Part shown: positions 46,758-56,535 of the stretch, one piece after another
Numbering within the stretch: the first letter of the stretch is position 1
How the letters are laid out: every line of letters starts with the position of its first letter
Assembly (NCBI GenBank): GCA_002785985.1
Contig: NHNU01000006.1
Span: forward strand, 1,343,587-1,407,586
DNA: 64,000 nt
DNA from: Microcyclosporella mali
Taxonomy: Eukaryota; Ascomycota; Dothideomycetes; Mycosphaerellales; Mycosphaerellaceae
Direction: 5' to 3'
Notes under the pieces: generated by a model
Databases searched by the model: none
Told to the model about the DNA's origin: nothing
The model's input: only the letters and a program-made list of their open reading frames with translations
Program-made: the position numbers and the translations under genes

Positions 46758-49526
46758 TTGCGGCGCGGGAGATATGCCGGGTGGTCAAGAATCGAAGAAT
46801 GGGTGGACGGGTTGCGCGGGAGGCCGCAACAAAGGCCGGCGGAGGGATGTCGGAGTCGCTCGCGACGGCGCATAGAATTCGTGGGGAATGCGGTCGATGA
46901 TGGGAGGTGAAGAGAGCGTCGGCAGCGAGCGGGCAGGCGCTATCGCGTGGAAAGGTCGAGTCTGTGGAGCGGCAGGAAAGGCGACATTACGCTACGCTGG
47001 CGGGCAGCGGCGAGGACACAGCACGCAGGGGTCGCAGCACGCAGTGTCGGTATGTGTGGGACAGTCGATGGACTCGTGAGTGGACAAGTAATGTGCGCGC
47101 GGAATGTGAGTGCTGTATGGCGGTGGTGAAAGGAGTGGGAGGTGCTGGTGCTGGTGGCGGCAGGGCTGATGGAGCGGCTCGAGTGTCTCAAGGCGCGCTG
47201 CTGCTACGTCGAGTTATAGACATCCATGCTGGTCGCGCGTGGTAGAAGAGACGGACGGATGTGCGTGCGTGCGTGCGTGCGTGCGGGACGGGAGGAGGGA
47301 GGGCGGAAGGGAGTGGGAGTGGGAGTGATGAGAGGGGAGGGGCGGCGGCGGCAGCGACGATGGTGGTGGTGGTGGTGGTGGTGGTAGTGGTAGTGGTGAG
47401 TGTCTGGTGCGTCGCGATGTGCGATGTGCGATGTGCGACGGGATCGTCCTTCGAGGCTTCAACGAGGCCATGATCCATGCTAGGAGGTACCAGCCTGCCA
47501 CACTACGGCAAGTGACTAGTCACCGCAGCTCCACCCGGCCGCCACTTGCCGCTGCGATTGGGCGGCGGGCAGTCTTCGAGAAGGGCGCTAGAATGGAGAT
47601 GGGACCACAGGACCCCTCGCGCTGCGGGATGCGGCTTGGCAGGCAATGCCATGTCATCAGCTCAGCGCTCACCAGCTGTTCCCACCCTTGTTCCCTACCC
47701 ATCACCTCCCCTTGTCCCATCCCATCCCCAGCCCATTGTTCCATCTGCTCTGTCCACTACTGCTATCGCCATCCATGTACCGAGTACCACTGTACGAAGC
47801 CCATAACGTCCCTGTCGCGCAGCAAAAACAACAACAACAACAACAATAACGACAACTGCATCACTACATTTCTGCGCTGCATCGTCGTATTTGTCCTTCG
47901 CCCTTCTCTTCTGCTGCCTCACTACATCTCTCCCGAATTACGCCTGGTGTTGACACGCAGATCGCATAACTTTGGACTCCATCCCCCATCTCCCAAGACA
48001 ATGCTGCCTTCTCGACTCGTCGTGAACCACCATCTAATGCCAGCTACCATCACAACGACCACGCAACTGGTAGTCGAGGACGCACGTATGTTCTCACAGC
48101 AAGTCCCCATCGAGTTCAGGGTGTGCGCGGCATTGCGGCACTTCACACTCGAGCACTGCACCAGTCTGTCTGCCACACTGCGTTCGTCTGGCGTCAACAA
48201 ACCCCGGTCTTACCTCACTTGTGCGACCTGTTATCCTCGCATCCTGCCCCTTGCCCCCCGTCTCGAGCCTTTCCAGAAGCCTGCCTCCCTGGTCTCAATC
48301 TGACGGCCCCTTCGGAACATGTTTCTGTCATTTGGTGCAAACCAAAGCTTCAATGGTAGCTGCATGACCATTCCCAATCGCCACTCAAAACCATCACTTA
48401 CCGAAGGAAATTGTATCCGTTTTCGATGCTCTATTCCCAAAGTGAAGCAGCAGGTCTTTGCTATTGCCTGTCTGAGCATGGTCATGCTCAGTTCTAGACG
48501 CTAACCACAATGCGCATCAGAGCCGTCGCGCCATTCTTTCCATCTTGCGTGGAGCTGCGTGACCGTTGAGTAGCGTGGTTGACCCTTTACCATCACATAG
48601 AGCGTTCGATATATACACAATCTAACACGTCCAAAGGGAAAAGATCAAGATCACACCACCAGCCCGCAAAAGAACACGATAGGAAAAAGGAGGAAGAAAG
48701 AGAATTTAAAAAAAAAAAATATGATCGGCCCAGAAAGTTTTTGTCACTTTTGACAGCAGTAATGACACAGCCCGACAAGCGAGTCATGATACCAGCATTT
48801 CCCATGTTCTGAATCTAAAATCCTAATCGACTCCCCAGTCAGGGCTACCATCCCCATTCGTGGTTCTACTACATGGTTTTCTTTCGTTTCCTGGCGTACC
48901 ACGGGTATTTCCACCATGGTATATAGCTCTATATCGTAGACACAAGCCTTTGCCTTTTCTTTTTTTTACGCGGCAACCTTGGGTACCTCACGGTTCCACG
49001 ATTTTTGGTTCGATCGCCTCGAGATCTGAAGACAACGAAGCAAACCTGTCATTGTCAGTGCCGACGTTACCCCTTCTGCTCTCGTTGTGACTCTGATGCA
49101 TCCCAGCTAATCTATGTGAAACTGTTACGACGCTAGCCTCTTGTTGCGTGGCGCGGCACGAGAGGAAGGAGGCATAGCTCACATGTACACACGCTTCAGC
49201 ATGCCTTGGCTTGCTCGCAGTCTTGATGGAGTGGTTCTAGTGAGACAAGGTTCCTTGGGAATCTATACAATCTCGTGTTATCGTAACCCCTCGCTAGAAC
49301 GCTCGAAGGACGGCAAAGCAAAAGTAAAAACACAATTTTGGGGTAGGATCATGCTTGCCTTTGCCGACTCTTCCGTGCCTTGAGCAGGTCGGGACAAATC
49401 AGATTCACGTCCATTGCATCAAATGCAGGGAAAGAGAGGACCACTGCTGCCATCGGGTGGGGAGGCCAAGCTCGAAGATGAATCGACTTGTATGCCACAG
49501 ACGCCAGCACGGCTAGACAACTCTTT
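46758..49526. other. 2.8-kb gene-free region upstream of the phosphodiesterase
   Basis: No gene supported. Microsatellites: (GTGC)n at 47261-47284, (GGT)n at 47361-47397, (AAC)n at 47826-47846 and an A10 run near 48711. A 298-codon plus-strand frame (47407-48303) is composition-driven and was rejected. Probably promoter and long leader of the phosphodiesterase gene, plus the 3' end of the lipase gene. Confidence 0.55.
47361..47397. repeat. (GGT)n microsatellite
   Basis: Near-perfect trinucleotide array with two GTA interruptions, preceded by a GGCGGCGGC run. Confidence 0.9.
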
Positions 49527-52194
49527 CTAAGGCTTATCAACTTCACTGTCTTGGTCTGAAAGCAGTTCGTCTTCAGGTTCGGTCTCGGTCAGGTTGTCGT
49601 CGCTTAACGCTTCGGTTTCGTCGGCAGTCTCATCGGCATAGTCATCAAAGAATACCCTACTTTGACGCACAAGTTCGTCCATTACGCTGCTGCGTCGATG
49701 GTGGTCTGTCGCTGATACGGGAGTGACTAATTTCTCCGATGAGGATGGGCGCAGTGTCTCCTGGCTGACGTTCGCTGGTTGTATATTTCCCCATAGATTC
49801 GACATGCGCTTGGCAAAGGAGGGCGAGTCTTGTCTTTGAGGAAGTGGGCGGCTGAAATACTGCTCTCGCTGTACAGCAGGGGTCAGCAGCTGCTCTGGAA
49901 CCTCCTATTACAACATATCAGTAAGTGTCTACACATTTGGAGAGAATGCTTTACTCACCACGACACCGTTATTGTCGCGGGCCTGCGCCAAGAGACCTTG
50001 CAAGTCCTCTTCGCTCAAAACGCTCCTTAGACGGGGGGCGTCTCGTGGCATTGGAGTTGGTAGAGGCTGCTCGGTTGGTCGGGTGGCTTCCCGGGCCTCT
50101 TCGATGACTCTTTCGATCGCGAGACGATTGCTGATGAACATCATCTTTGGCCAAGCTGCTAGCTGACCAGCCTTGATCATGTGCCCTAGGCGATCCATCG
50201 ATGGATCGGATAAGATATGCCAGAAGTCCGATACTCTTGTTTTGGGCCATATAGTGATGGTGCCTGAGAACCGCTGCAAGAAAACTTCGCTCCAGTCTTG
50301 ACCCATAGGGCGTGGAAGTAGCTCGAGGTGTCGCAGTACTTTCAACCATTTGTTCAAGTCAAGCTTGATGAATTGTTCGATCGCAGATCCGGCGAATCCG
50401 CCACGCCAGCCACGACCACGGCGATGTGTCACGGGACGGCCGACTGTGCCGCGAGAAGAGAAGAACCAAAGCGAGACATGCGGGTTGACCTGGGAGACCA
50501 CGCTGAAATTGACATTAAAGTGCAAATTCAGGCTCTTCAAAGGAATATCGGTCCGCAATGACCCGTCCTTCCACTTGTGCCCAAAACTATATGGCTCCAA
50601 TTTGCCACTGCTAGTCTTACGCATTAGAACAACGGGGTTTAGAATGCCCGGTACTGCTGCTGAGGCAAGCACAGCAGACCAGACCACACAATCGGGTGCA
50701 GTCAGGTAGTTGGCCAAGATCGTCGGAGAGTGTGGATCGGACGGAACACAGGAGACGTTCAAGACACGGCCAGTGCGTTCATATGCTTCTCGGAACGTCA
50801 AGCTTCCATGGCAGAACCATGCGCAGCGCTTAGCCCATTCCACGCTGTCAAACGAAGCACCTGTGCGCCACCATCGCCAAAATCGCACTCGAAACGGTTC
50901 GTGGCATGCCGTGATCCTGTATGCTAGCGCGGGGACAAGGAGATTTTTCAATTCTTCATCTGTGCGAGTTGCCAACAATGCCGCCACCTAGAAAATAAAG
51001 AAAAGCGTCAGTAAGCATCCTAGCAGAGTGTATGGCTGCAGCTCGGAGAACTTTGGCTTACAAGAGCGCCTCCAGAGGTGCCCGTGATGATGTTTGGCAG
51101 AAGCTTTGCATCCAAGAGGGCCTTGGCAATGCCGAAGTGGTAGTATGCAAACGTTGCGCCTCCGCTGAGGCAAAGTGCCGTACGGCCAAGGTTTGCCGAG
51201 AGGTGCTTCGAAATCTCGCGTTTCTCCGCAGGCGTGAACTGCTCACTGGAGAAGATGAATTTCAAGGACTCTGACGTCTCATTTATATAAGTCTGAAGGA
51301 GGTTTTTCGTCCCATAGTACGTTTCAGAGTAGAGGCGTGGATTGTCAATGCCTGCGAAATTGTGTTTCACACAGGCTTCAAGTATTGCACGCAAGTCGTC
51401 AATTGCTCTCGACTCTGAACGTTCCGCGCGGTCATTTTCCCGTTCATCTGCGATAGCTTCTGCACGGAGCTTTCTACGCTGTTGTCAGAATTGCTCTTTC
51501 GACTTAGTCTGACGAGTGATAGCTTGATGTGAAAGGTGAGGACGCACCTTAATTCCTTGACGATCTTTTTCAAGGTCTTCCAATCATAGTATGAGCCGTC
51601 GTCGTCGACCTTCCATTTGTCATTTCCAAGGTGACGATCGAGCGCTTCCGCAGATTTGACCCAATCTTCGTAGTTATCCTGGGCCCTCAGTGCCTTCCTT
51701 AGCTTATCCCGGGTCCCTCTCCAGGTGATATATTGTTCGTACAGATGAATGTAAAACCGCGTGAAAAGGTAGCAAATGCCCAGGAATGCAATCCAGCCAA
51801 AGACAAAGAAGAGAAGTGGATATTTGATGAGCGAATATGTCCAGCCCTCTCGTGTTTCGTCTCTGCCTCTTCGCGGACGTCTCTTGGTCTTGATCTTGCT
51901 CTTCCTGCTGCTAGCAATGGGGTCACCGGGTCGGCGAATTTGGCGTTGGCGGACCGGGCGCCAATCGTTCAAGGCAGTGATAAACTCTGCATTGGGCTTC
52001 TTCGGCTGCGGATGCAGCAGGTCTTCTTCGGAAGGAGACGTTCCTGGGTGCTCAGACGCCGACAAGGCAGATGCGAAGGCGAGTATACCAGCTTCATCGT
52101 AAAAGTCGTCATCCCAGTCGGGCAGATGGCGGATATCGAAAGCCGCAGCGGAGCTTGTCGAGGGGCCGTCGGTGGCCTTCTTAATATCAGCCAT
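49527..52194 (-). CDS. Patatin-domain triacylglycerol lipase (Tgl3/4/5-like)
   Basis: Four exons: 51548-52194, 51062-51473, 49959-50987 and 49527-49904; 821 residues. Introns are GT-AG (GTGCGT, GTAAGC and GTGAGT donors), all frame-consistent. One membrane segment lies at ~residues 115-140 (YPLLFFVFGWIAFLGICYLF). The patatin domain has the oxyanion motif LCLSGGATFAYYHFGIAKA, the nucleophile elbow GTSGGAL and the catalytic Asp in WKDGSLRTDIP. Before it comes the DUF3336-type helical region (VKHNFAGIDNPRLYSETYYG). The tail is acidic and disordered (DDYADETADETEALSDD). Known family role: hydrolyses stored triacylglycerol, and some members lysophospholipids, at lipid droplets. The frame is open upstream to 52290 without an ATG. 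It is divergent from QRI7. Confidence 0.93.
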
Positions 52195-52546
52195 GCGTCG
52201 TCTGACGGCAGGCGGAATCGGTACCACCCCACCACAAGGCGTTGAAGCCGCAGGGCGTGCGCTGCGTAGAGACGGTATACTGTAGTTCACTAGGATGTGA
52301 GGAGAGAGGCATAAGCGGAGCTGTTGAGGCTCAGGTCGGCACCTGCATCATCGCTGCAAGTCTGCCGAGTGGTTCCGTCGATCTCCCGCGAGCTTAAATC
52401 ACATGTCCAGATCTCCGTCGGCTACTTGCTTTCGACCCTTGGATCTCGTCCTTCTCTCGTCTCGTGTCTTGCGTTGTGACATCAATCAAAACACGCATCT
52501 CACAACCATCATCACTTTCGGATTCTTACCGCTGTAAGAATCTTAC
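52195..52546. promoter_or_regulatory. Short divergent promoter, lipase and QRI7
   Basis: About 350 bp separate the two start codons, so both promoters must share it. No specific site identified. A small inverted repeat, GTAAGAATCTTAC (52534-52546), abuts the QRI7 ATG and could pair in the leader. Confidence 0.5.
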
Positions 52547-53923
52547 ATGCCACCTCGGCTTTCAGTTTCCAGGCATGTAGCACACTCTGCCAGCCTCTGT
52601 GGGAGGTGGCTTGCCTTGCCACGCCTGTACTGCCCCTATCGGACACTGGTCACCCTGGCAATTGAGACATCTTGCGATGATACTTCAGTGGCCGTGGCCG
52701 AGCTCCGGCCGTCGTCTTCGTTGTCCTGCCCGCGCCTGAAGGTGCACTTCCACGAGAAGATAACCGCCAACAACGACGACTTCGCTGGCATTCATCCTCT
52801 TATCGCGCTGCAATCACATCAGACCAGCTTGGCACCGCTTGTCCAGAAGGCACTCCAAGTCTCGCCCCGCCTCGATTTCATTGCTGCCACACGAGGCCCA
52901 GGCATGCGAAGCAATCTTGCAGTTGGACTTGACACCGCAAAAGGATTATCTTTGGGCTTCAATATCCCTTTCCTCGGCGTTCACCATATGCAAGCTCACG
53001 CGTTGACCCCAAGACTCGTAGCTGCCATGCGAAGTGGAGAAGAGACCTACAAGCCTGCATTCCCATTCCTGACGGTCCTAGCAAGTGGAGGCCATAGCAT
53101 GCTCATCAATTCCACGGCCCTGACTGAGCACTCTATTCTTGCCGAAACACAAGACATCGCATTGGGAGACTGTCTAGACAAGTCTGCGCGTGCAATACTG
53201 CCGTCACATCACCTCAAGGCACCTTATGGCAAAGCGCTTGAGGACTTCGCTTTCCCGAATGGACTTCAAGACTACTCGTACACGCCTCCAGCCCGTCGAC
53301 AAGATGAGCTGGCGCGGCGCTCCACGAAATGGAACTGGTCCCTGCGTCCACCATTTGCAGAGAGTAAAGGCGGCGAGAAGAGCTCTAGACGAATGGCGTA
53401 TTCTTTCGCAGGATTACTGTCAGCAGTTCAGCGCTTCATGTCCCACCCAGTCGATTCTCATGGGAACTTGACTGATGAGCCACGATTACCCGAGGACATA
53501 AGCATTGACGAGCGTCGCAAGATGGCGCAAGAAGTCCAGCGCATTGCGTTCGAACATCTCGCATCTCGCATACTTCTTCATCTCTCATCCCCCACAGTGG
53601 ACACAATCACGTCGATTGTAGTGTCTGGTGGCGTTGCTTCAAACTACTACCTTCGTCAGGTCCTGCGCCAGATCCTCGATGTCCGTGGCTATAGCCACAT
53701 AGATTTGAAATTTCCTCCAATATCTCTTTGCACTGATAATGCACTTATGATCGCTTGGGCTGCGCTGGAAATGTGGCAAGCGGGGTTTCAATCGTCTTTA
53801 GACATAATGCCTATTCGCAAATGGTCGATGGATTCACGGCACGATGGAGGTATCCTTGGTGGTGGTGGATATCTTCAGCATGGAGCGCAGCTCAAGCAGA
53901 CGCAAGTAAAGTCCCAGCTGTAG
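52547..53923 (+). CDS. QRI7: Mitochondrial tRNA N6-threonylcarbamoyladenosine transferase Qri7 (TsaD/Kae1 family)
   Basis: A single exon of 458 residues. The basic N-terminus (RLSVSRHVAHSASLCGRWLA) fits a mitochondrial import signal. The ASKHA-fold core starts at LVTLAIETSCDDTSVAVAEL and shows HPLIALQSHQTSLAPLVQKA, ATRGPGMRSNLAVGLDTAKG, the metal-binding HHMQAHAL, TVLASGGHSMLI, VVSGGVASNYYLRQVL, the metal Asp in CTDNALMIAWAAL and the Qri7-type PIRKWSMD. Known role: transfers the threonylcarbamoyl group to A37 of ANN-decoding mitochondrial tRNAs. All catalytic motifs look intact. Confidence 0.95.
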   Translation: MPPRLSVSRHVAHSASLCGRWLALPRLYCPYRTLVTLAIETSCDDTSVAVAELRPSSSLSCPRLKVHFHEKITANNDDFAGIHPLIALQSHQTSLAPLVQKALQVSPRLDFIAATRGPGMRSNLAVGLDTAKGLSLGFNIPFLGVHHMQAHALTPRLVAAMRSGEETYKPAFPFLTVLASGGHSMLINSTALTEHSILAETQDIALGDCLDKSARAILPSHHLKAPYGKALEDFAFPNGLQDYSYTPPARRQDELARRSTKWNWSLRPPFAESKGGEKSSRRMAYSFAGLLSAVQRFMSHPVDSHGNLTDEPRLPEDISIDERRKMAQEVQRIAFEHLASRILLHLSSPTVDTITSIVVSGGVASNYYLRQVLRQILDVRGYSHIDLKFPPISLCTDNALMIAWAALEMWQAGFQSSLDIMPIRKWSMDSRHDGGILGGGGYLQHGAQLKQTQVKSQL

Positions 53924-54096
53924 ACGGTCCGTGCTCGAGCATGGCCTACCCGCAGGCAGATACGGTGGCTGTTGAAGTCAGCTCCGGGGCCACATAGTTG
54001 CTCCTTGCATAAAAACCGACTATCACGTAAGGTGGGGCACAGCGCTTCTCAATCTTTCGCTCTTGATAAGAGACTGCTTCTCACAATCATGACAAA

Positions 54097-55168
54097 ATGG
54101 CTTCGATTGCAATCATCTCTATCGGCGATATGGGCCTTGGTTTTGCCAAACTCCTTCTAGCCAACGGTTACAGAGTCATCACGAATGCCAGCGATCGTAG
54201 GTAAGATGTCTGCGGCCCGTAACTTCGTTATTGAGCTGAACTTACGAGTGCCCAACAGCCAGGCAACGCAAGATCGTGCACGAAAGAATAGTGTCGAGCT
54301 CGTATATACCGACTTGGATCTTTGCAATAACGTAGACTATATCTTGTCGATCGTACCACCCAAGGATGCAATTGCCACAGCCCAGCGCATCGCGGAGGTC
54401 TCCACAAACTCTGACTTCGAGCAACGGGATCGTCCCCTGTACTATCTGGATCTCAATGCCATCAGTCCTCACTCAGCCCGAGAAATCAATAGAGTTTTCG
54501 ATGAGGCCTCGTCCAAAATCAAGTTCATAGATGGCGGCATCATTGGCGGGCCTCCCAATAGGAAAGAGGATGGGACGTGGAGCCGACCTAGTGTGGTTGT
54601 CTCTGGCCCGCATCAATTGTCACAAGCACAGCCTGCCGGAGAGGATCTGGCACAACTCATGAATGTCAAGCATATCAACGAGACCATTGGCTCCGCGACT
54701 GGTGAGCAAAGAAACAGCACTGCAAGTTTTTGCGTGTATGCAGCGCTGATCTATCACATAGGCTTGAAGATGTGTTTCGCCTCGCTTTCGAAGGGCTTCA
54801 CGGCGCTCGCAATCTCCTCTTACACGACCGCGACGAATCTTGGCGTATTGGACGAGCTACGAGCTCATCTGGATGAGTTCAATCCAGGCTTCAAAGCAGG
54901 CGCTGAGAGGGGACTTGTAGGTATGCCACCGAAGGCTTATCGATGGAGCGGCGAGATGGAGGAGATTGCGAAAACGTTCGAAGCCGATGGTGGATTCACT
55001 GAAGGGGAGTCGTGCTTTCGTGCCATTGCGCAGATTTATGAGTTGGTGGCCAACGGTACTGATTTGGGGAAAGAAACCACGGAGAATAGGCTGCGAGGAA
55101 AGACTGCAGACGATGTCGCTTTGCTGATGGCCCAAGGGACAGAGAAGCGAAAGATGAAGAAAGAGTAG
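54097..55168 (+). CDS. NAD(P)-binding dehydrogenase, 6-phosphogluconate dehydrogenase/HIBADH-like with DUF1932 C-terminal domain
   Basis: Three exons: 54097-54200, 54259-54701 and 54762-55168; 317 residues. Introns are 58 and 60 nt (GTAAGA...ACAG; GTGAGC...ATAG). The first exon supplies the Rossmann motif IGDMGLGFAKLL, missed if one starts at a downstream Met. Next come LVYTDLDLCNNVDYILSIVP, YYLDLNAISP, IDGGIIGGPPN, the catalytic-region equivalent GLKMCFASLSKGFTALAISS (its Lys in SLSKGFTALAI), and a helical DUF1932-like C-terminal domain ending KRKMKKE. Likely a cytosolic oxidoreductase of the beta-hydroxyacid dehydrogenase superfamily; substrate unknown. It lies 174 bp downstream of QRI7 on the same strand. 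Confidence 0.88.
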
Positions 55169-55367
55169 ATATATATCCAATCCAATCCAATCACAACCGA
55201 AGACGTCAGCCTCGAGATGTTCTGTTCAATATCAAATCAGGAATCTCAATGCCAAGGCGGCACTGCAGCTGGGGACCGGTGTCCAAAACAGGCAAGAGCA
55301 TTGCATACCACATGTTTGCAGCCAGCAATCAGACCTCATCACTATCGACTTGCCACTGCCATTCGCA

Positions 55368-55910
55368 ATGCCAGCAGAAAAGATCGAATCCGAAGCGAGA
55401 ATATTCGCGGAGTCATACGCTACGCTCTTCGCATCACCAAGAGCATCATCAGCTGGAGGCGTCGCCAGCATTGCACAAGACGTTAGCAAACGCTATAGAC
55501 CAGGAGTCACCTTCTTCACCAATGGCGACATCTCTCGTTTCGAAGTAACCCACCTGGCTCACGGAGGAACACCTCATCTGATTCATGCTGACCCAGTTTA
55601 GAGTCAGCAAGAGTCGGCCGAGCTCATAGAGAGGGAGATGCGGAAGAACATCGATTCTGGACTGGGTACTTGTCTCCTAATCCAAGCTATCGAGACAGTG
55701 GCGTACAGCGAGTCTGCAGCGACTTGCCGACTCACATGGGTGTTCAGGCCACAAGCAGGGAGCGAGCATGAAGGCAAGACCTGGACATTTGTCAACATTT
55801 ATGGCTATCGGGCTGCGGATGGTCATGGCGATGCGGGCTGGGAGTACGTTGTGAGAGACAACGAAGTGCTGGAGATGAGGAAAGCCGTGGGAAAGGCTTT
55901 CAATGAGTGA
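55368..55910 (+). CDS. NTF2/SnoaL-like small protein, two exons
   Basis: Exons 55368-55544 and 55602-55910; 161 residues. The 57-nt intron has a weak GTAACC donor, a GCTGAC branch site and a TTTAG acceptor; it is a multiple of three, so reading through keeps frame until the TAG at its own acceptor. Without splicing the gene would look broken. The protein has an alpha+beta cone-like pattern: ARIFAESYATLFASP, then VSKRYRPGVTFFTNGDISRF, ESAELIEREMRKNIDSGLGT, and strands CRLTWVFRP, KTWTFVNIYGYR and GWEYVVRDNEVLEM. The fold holds small ligands or mediates dimer contacts; no function can be assigned. The ATG at 55368 is the first in the frame. Confidence 0.7.
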
Positions 55911-56535
55911 GTGGGTTGTAGCATTGGCAGAGCGAGGATCAATGGCGCCTGTATGAGGTAGTGGAGATACATGCTGTGGGGTTGGAGGTGACAAGCGCTT
56001 CTTCACGTGCTAGCGCGCATATTGCGCGAACGTTATAGCAGACTTCCTGACTGTTCATTGGTCACGACTTGCGCATTGACTTGTCTGAGTGTAGCCGAAG
56101 TTGCGTCAACCAACCCAGCCTCGTTCTGATTAGCAGCTATTCTACATTCTGTCCCTGGACACTTCCATTCAATTTCTTCTTCGCCAGGCTCCAAGGGAGA
56201 GTGTTCAAGATACACCTGCTTTGTTGTGTTTCTTGTCTGTGTGGGCATAATCAGCCGCATATCGCCAGTCCTCGACACGGGAAGTCATACCAGCCGCTGT
56301 TTCAAAATTTCTTGGAACAGCACGCGTTTCTACGTCAGAGGTCGCGCCCTCCTGCATCATTGTGCACCTCCACGACCACCTCCGCCTCCTTCTTTTCACA
56401 CCGCTCCCAACGTCTTCACCTGCCACCTTCGTCCATATCCATATTGCGCACAGTCAATCCCACTTACACCATTCGACTGCACACTCGACACACGAACGTA
56501 AAAACGCAGAAGCACAGCAACAGCAGTAACGCAAT
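55911..56535. other. Intergenic region
   Basis: 625 bp with no gene; promoter and leader of the coiled-coil gene, with pyrimidine-rich stretches before the ATG at 56536. Confidence 0.55.

Noticed and set aside
47407..48303. 298-codon open frame on plus, upstream of the phosphodiesterase gene
   Set aside because: It runs through microsatellites (an Asn run from AAC repeats), is rich in Ser, His, Cys and Pro without pattern, and shows no conserved-looking motif. It looks like a stop-poor leader region.
49000..49025. tRNA gene suggested by a GGTTCGATCG T-loop-like string
   Set aside because: No matching acceptor, D-arm or anticodon stem around it.
29564..55910. Metabolic gene cluster (amidohydrolase, lipase, dehydrogenase, SnoaL-like protein)
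   Set aside because: Genes are spread over 26 kb, interleaved with housekeeping genes (LOS1, QRI7), with no core synthase, transporter or pathway regulator.
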